Part shown: piece by piece, positions 61,423 to 64,000 of the stretch
Layout: the number at the start of each line of letters is the position of its first letter
Numbering within the stretch: the first letter of the stretch is position 1
Assembly (NCBI RefSeq): GCF_000959365.1
Contig: NZ_CP009556.1
Span: forward strand, 1,488,001-1,552,000
Length of the DNA: 64,000 nucleotides
Reading direction: 5' to 3'
Origin: Burkholderia oklahomensis C6786
Lineage (GTDB): Bacteria; Pseudomonadota; Gammaproteobacteria; Burkholderiales; Burkholderiaceae
Position numbers and translations under genes: made by a program
Notes under the pieces: generated by a model
Told to the model about the DNA's origin: nothing
The model's input: only the letters and a program-made list of their open reading frames with translations
The model's database searches: none

Positions 61423-62000
61423 GGTTCCACCTCCGTTTCGAATCACGGGCGGCGCACGTCGAGCGATGTTGCGAGGCTTTCGGTGGCTAACGACCGTCGC
61501 GCGAACGCGGCCGATCCTGGCTGCCGGAAAGAGTAGCGAATAGGCGGCGCATGCGGCGGCCTTGCAACGAGGTAAATTGGCGAATTGGGTGATGCCGAAC
61601 ATTGGCGTGCGCGATCGATGCGTTTTCGACGTCGCGCTAGCACACGCGAAACATGAATGCGTCGCTGTGGAGGAGACTGTCTGCTCGACGTTATCGTCAA
61701 TTGTCCTGATGAATTTCGTCTCGCAACGCAAGCAAGCCTTTCAATTCGGTTGCATGTGTAGCATGCACGGACGTGTCGGATGATCGAGCGGCGCCCGGCG
61801 GCACGATGATCGAATCGTGCGTGTGAACATGGATTCACTCTTGCTCGTCGAATTGCATGGTCGATGCCTGTGCAGTGCGACAGATGGATGCATGCGCAAC
61901 CATTTCGTTCGTCACGGCTGCTTTGCCGCGCGAGAAGAGTGTGGCGAATGCGAATCGGCGTGCGTTGCCCGTAAGGGCGCGCGTCTCGCTGCGTCCGGCG
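61423..62000. other. 578-bp gap without a supported gene
   Basis: Lies upstream of the acyl ligase and downstream of the oxygenase, both on the minus strand. It holds the ligase promoter region. Frames here have no domain or ribosome-binding site worth calling. Confidence 0.5.
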
Positions 62001-62783
62001 TCACAGTGCGTCGTGAAAGATGATCCCGAGCGTGTGTCGCTGCCCGGCATGCAAGCGGCTCACGCCATGCCGCAGATTCACCCGATATGCGCCGCGCGCG
62101 CCTTGCACGGGGCGATGATGCACGGCGAAGATCACCGCATCGCCTTGCGCGAGCGGCACGACGTCCACGCGTGACTGCATGCGCGGCCGTTGTTCGGTGA
62201 TGACGAACTCGCCACCCGCGAAATCGACGTCCGGCTCGGACAGCAGGATCGCCGCCTGCAGCGGAAATACGTGCTCGCCGTACAGATCCTGATGCAGGCA
62301 GTTGTAATCGCCTTCGCGGTAACGCAGCAGCAACGGCGTCGGACGCAGCTGACCCGCGGCATGGCAGCGCTCGATGAACCGGGCGTGCTCGACGGGGAAG
62401 CGTGCATCGATGCGCATCAGCGTGTTCCAGCGGTTCGCGATCGGCGCGAGATGCGGGTAGAGCGCAGTGCGCAGCGCGTGTATCACGCGCGGCAGCGGGT
62501 AACCGAAATACTTGTATTCGCCGCGGCCGAAACCGTGGCGCGCCATCGTCACACGGCTGCGGAACAAGTCGTCGCGCGCATAGAGCGCGGCGAGCGCTTC
62601 GCACGTGCGGCGCGCGAGCAGCCCGCGAACGATCGCGCGGCCGTCGCGGTCGAGATCCTGTTCGATCGACTGCCACGCGAGCGCGTCGATCCGCTGCGCA
62701 AGCGCCGCTTCGCGCGACGCGAAGGCCGGCGTTTCGTCGTGCGTCCGAGCGGCCGCCGCGGATGGTTCGAACGTCGTATTCAT
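62001..62783 (-). CDS. 2-oxoglutarate/Fe(II)-dependent oxygenase
   Basis: Protein of 260 aa. The iron-binding His and Asp lie in YNCLHQDLYGEHVFPLQ, and the distal His with its Arg in YRVNLRHGVSRL, the pattern of the prolyl-4-hydroxylase-like oxygenase fold. AGGEFVITEQRPRMQSR is also typical. It probably hydroxylates a small molecule or a protein side chain; the target is unknown. GAGGAAG precedes the ATG at 62783. It is followed after 578 bp by the acyl ligase, so shared transcription is uncertain. Confidence 0.85.
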   Translation of the reverse strand: MNTTFEPSAAAARTHDETPAFASREAALAQRIDALAWQSIEQDLDRDGRAIVRGLLARRTCEALAALYARDDLFRSRVTMARHGFGRGEYKYFGYPLPRVIHALRTALYPHLAPIANRWNTLMRIDARFPVEHARFIERCHAAGQLRPTPLLLRYREGDYNCLHQDLYGEHVFPLQAAILLSEPDVDFAGGEFVITEQRPRMQSRVDVVPLAQGDAVIFAVHHRPVQGARGAYRVNLRHGVSRLHAGQRHTLGIIFHDAL

Positions 62784-62902
62784 CGGCGCTTCCTCGCTGC
62801 ATCGTGAATGGGTCGATGCGGCGAGTCTAGCGGCACGGCCGACACGATACGCTCCGAATCTTGCGCTGCAATCCGGCGGCGCGGCGGCGCGCATGCACGG
62901 CG

Positions 62903-64000
62903 TCAGAGCAGCGCGTGGAAGCCCCAGTAGAGCGCGCCCGCGAGCACGATCGATGCGGGCAGCGTCAGCACCCAAGCGAGGACGAGACTGCGCACGGTGC
63001 CCCATTGCAGTCCCGAGCCGTTCGCGGCCATCGTGCCCGCGACGCCCGACGACAGCACGTGCGTCGTCGACACGGGCAATCCGTACGCATCCGCCGCGCC
63101 GATCGTCAGCATCGCGACGACTTCCGCCGACGCGCCTTGCCCGTAGGTCAGATGCTGCTTGCCGATCTTCTCGCCGACGGTCACGACGATGCGTCGCCAG
63201 CCGACCATCGTGCCGAGACCGAGCGCGATCGCGACCGCGACCTTCACCCAGGTCGGAATGAACTTCGTCGCGTGATCGAGCTGCACGCGATAGTCGTCGA
63301 GCGCGCGGCGGTCCTGCGGCGAGAACGCCGGCTGTCCGGTTGTCTCCATCAGGCGCAGCGCCTCGGACACGAGATACATCGTATTGCGCACGTTGTCCGC
63401 CTGGCCTTCGGGGACTTTCGCGATCGAGCCGGTCGCGCCGACCTCGGCCGCGAGCGAGTCCGACAGTTGCCGGACCGCGGGCAGCGTCGCGCGGCTCAGT
63501 TGGCGCGACTGCACGTACGCTTCGACGTCGGCGCGGGGGGTCGGCGACGGCGGCGCGTCGCCCGCATCGCGCGCGAGCGCCGCGGACGCCTGGTGCGCGA
63601 CGGCGATGAACGTCCGCGTCTCGCCGGGCGTGACGGCCTTGTTGAGCGCGTACGCGGTCGGCACCGTGCCGATCAGAATCAGCATGATGAGCCCCATGCC
63701 TTTCTGGCCGTCGTTCGAGCCGTGCGCGAACGACACGCCGGTGCAGGTCAGGATCAGCACGCAGCGAACCCAGAACGGCGGCGGCTCGTTCTTCCGCGCC
63801 TCGCGATAGAGCGCCGGCACGCGCACGAACGCCTTCAGCGCGGCGAGCAGGAGGCCCGCGCACAGGAAACCGACGATCGGAGAGAGCAGCAGCGACTTGC
63901 CGACGCCCGCCGCCTGCGCCCAATCGACGCCGCTCGTGCCCGACGGCCCGTGCATCAATTGGTTCGCGAGCCCGACGCCGATGATCGAGCCGATCAGCGT
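62903..64000 (-). CDS. PiT-family inorganic phosphate transporter (5' end outside window)
   Basis: The frame stays open to the right edge, and the N-terminal part lies beyond 64000. It contains the PiT signature FAHGSNDGQKGMGLIMLI and, near the C-terminus, YGLPVSTTHVLSSGVAGTM, each marking one of the two inverted repeats. A ~130-residue cytoplasmic loop lies between them. It imports phosphate or metal-phosphate driven by protons or sodium. An in-frame ATG at 63958 is internal, since conserved membrane sequence (GSIIGVGLANQL) continues upstream of it. Confidence 0.93.
   Translation of the reverse strand, partial: TLIGSIIGVGLANQLMHGPSGTSGVDWAQAAGVGKSLLLSPIVGFLCAGLLLAALKAFVRVPALYREARKNEPPPFWVRCVLILTCTGVSFAHGSNDGQKGMGLIMLILIGTVPTAYALNKAVTPGETRTFIAVAHQASAALARDAGDAPPSPTPRADVEAYVQSRQLSRATLPAVRQLSDSLAAEVGATGSIAKVPEGQADNVRNTMYLVSEALRLMETTGQPAFSPQDRRALDDYRVQLDHATKFIPTWVKVAVAIALGLGTMVGWRRIVVTVGEKIGKQHLTYGQGASAEVVAMLTIGAADAYGLPVSTTHVLSSGVAGTMAANGSGLQWGTVRSLVLAWVLTLPASIVLAGALYWGFHALL

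Noticed and set aside
1..64000. CRISPR arrays, rRNA or tRNA genes
   Set aside because: No regular repeat-spacer pattern and no rRNA or tRNA-like sequence was recognised by eye; a covariance scan was not possible.

Overview
This 64-kb window is high-GC DNA (close to 70% in most genes) with dense, overlapping operons. Its gene content points to the Burkholderia pseudomallei/thailandensis group, most likely chromosome 2. The markers are a Hrp-type type III secretion (T3SS) edge beside a type IVb pilus operon, a large E. coli-style cellulose (bcs) operon, and a third-type LuxI/LuxR pair. The species assignment is inferred from this combination; no rRNA or other phylogenetic marker is present.

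Layout. 1-2.9 kb is the edge of a Hrp-type T3SS region: an HrpB1-like gene, a small harpin-like gene, and three hrpII/PIP-type promoter boxes (TTCG-N16-TTCG), one of which reads off the left end. 3.0-6.6 kb holds a soluble histidine kinase, an OmpR-type regulator and, translationally coupled to it, a secretin-like protein whose barrel region has eroded. 6.8-17.8 kb is a complete-looking type IVb pilus set: a divergent PilT ATPase, then TcpQ/PilL-like, PilN, O, P, Q, R, S, M and V. No prepilin peptidase or lytic transglycosylase is encoded with it. 17.9-19.7 kb is the full T3SS secretin HrcC, with its own hrpII-type box at the end of pilV. 20.3-24.1 kb has small unknown genes, a divergent helix-turn-helix regulator pair and an exported protein.

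24.5-29.4 kb has a guanidinobutyrase/LysR pair, a small membrane protein, and a hipBA module preceded by three evenly spaced operator-like repeats. 30.3-46.4 kb is the cellulose operon bcsB-Z-C-E-F-Q-A-G-R, with overlapping junctions and c-di-GMP (PilZ, GIL) and phosphoethanolamine (BcsG) functions. 46.4-51.5 kb looks like a decayed, lower-GC insertion zone: an IS110 remnant, an exported TPR protein, gene fragments and one intact VOC-family gene. 51.6-55.4 kb is the taurine set, tauD divergent from tauABC. 55.6-56.9 kb is an Old Yellow Enzyme-type reductase. 57.4-59.1 kb is a LuxR-LuxI quorum-sensing pair, followed by an AMP-forming acyl ligase, a 2-oxoglutarate/Fe(II) oxygenase and a PiT phosphate transporter that runs off the right end.

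How it fits together. The left third is a surface-apparatus block in which T3SS pieces are interleaved with a type IVb pilus and a two-component system. The middle encodes regulated cellulose export. The right end combines sulfonate scavenging with acyl-homoserine-lactone signalling. The main unexplained observations are the cluster of hrpII-type boxes around otherwise poorly annotated genes, the coupled regulator/degenerate secretin unit, and the 27-bp-periodic hip operators.
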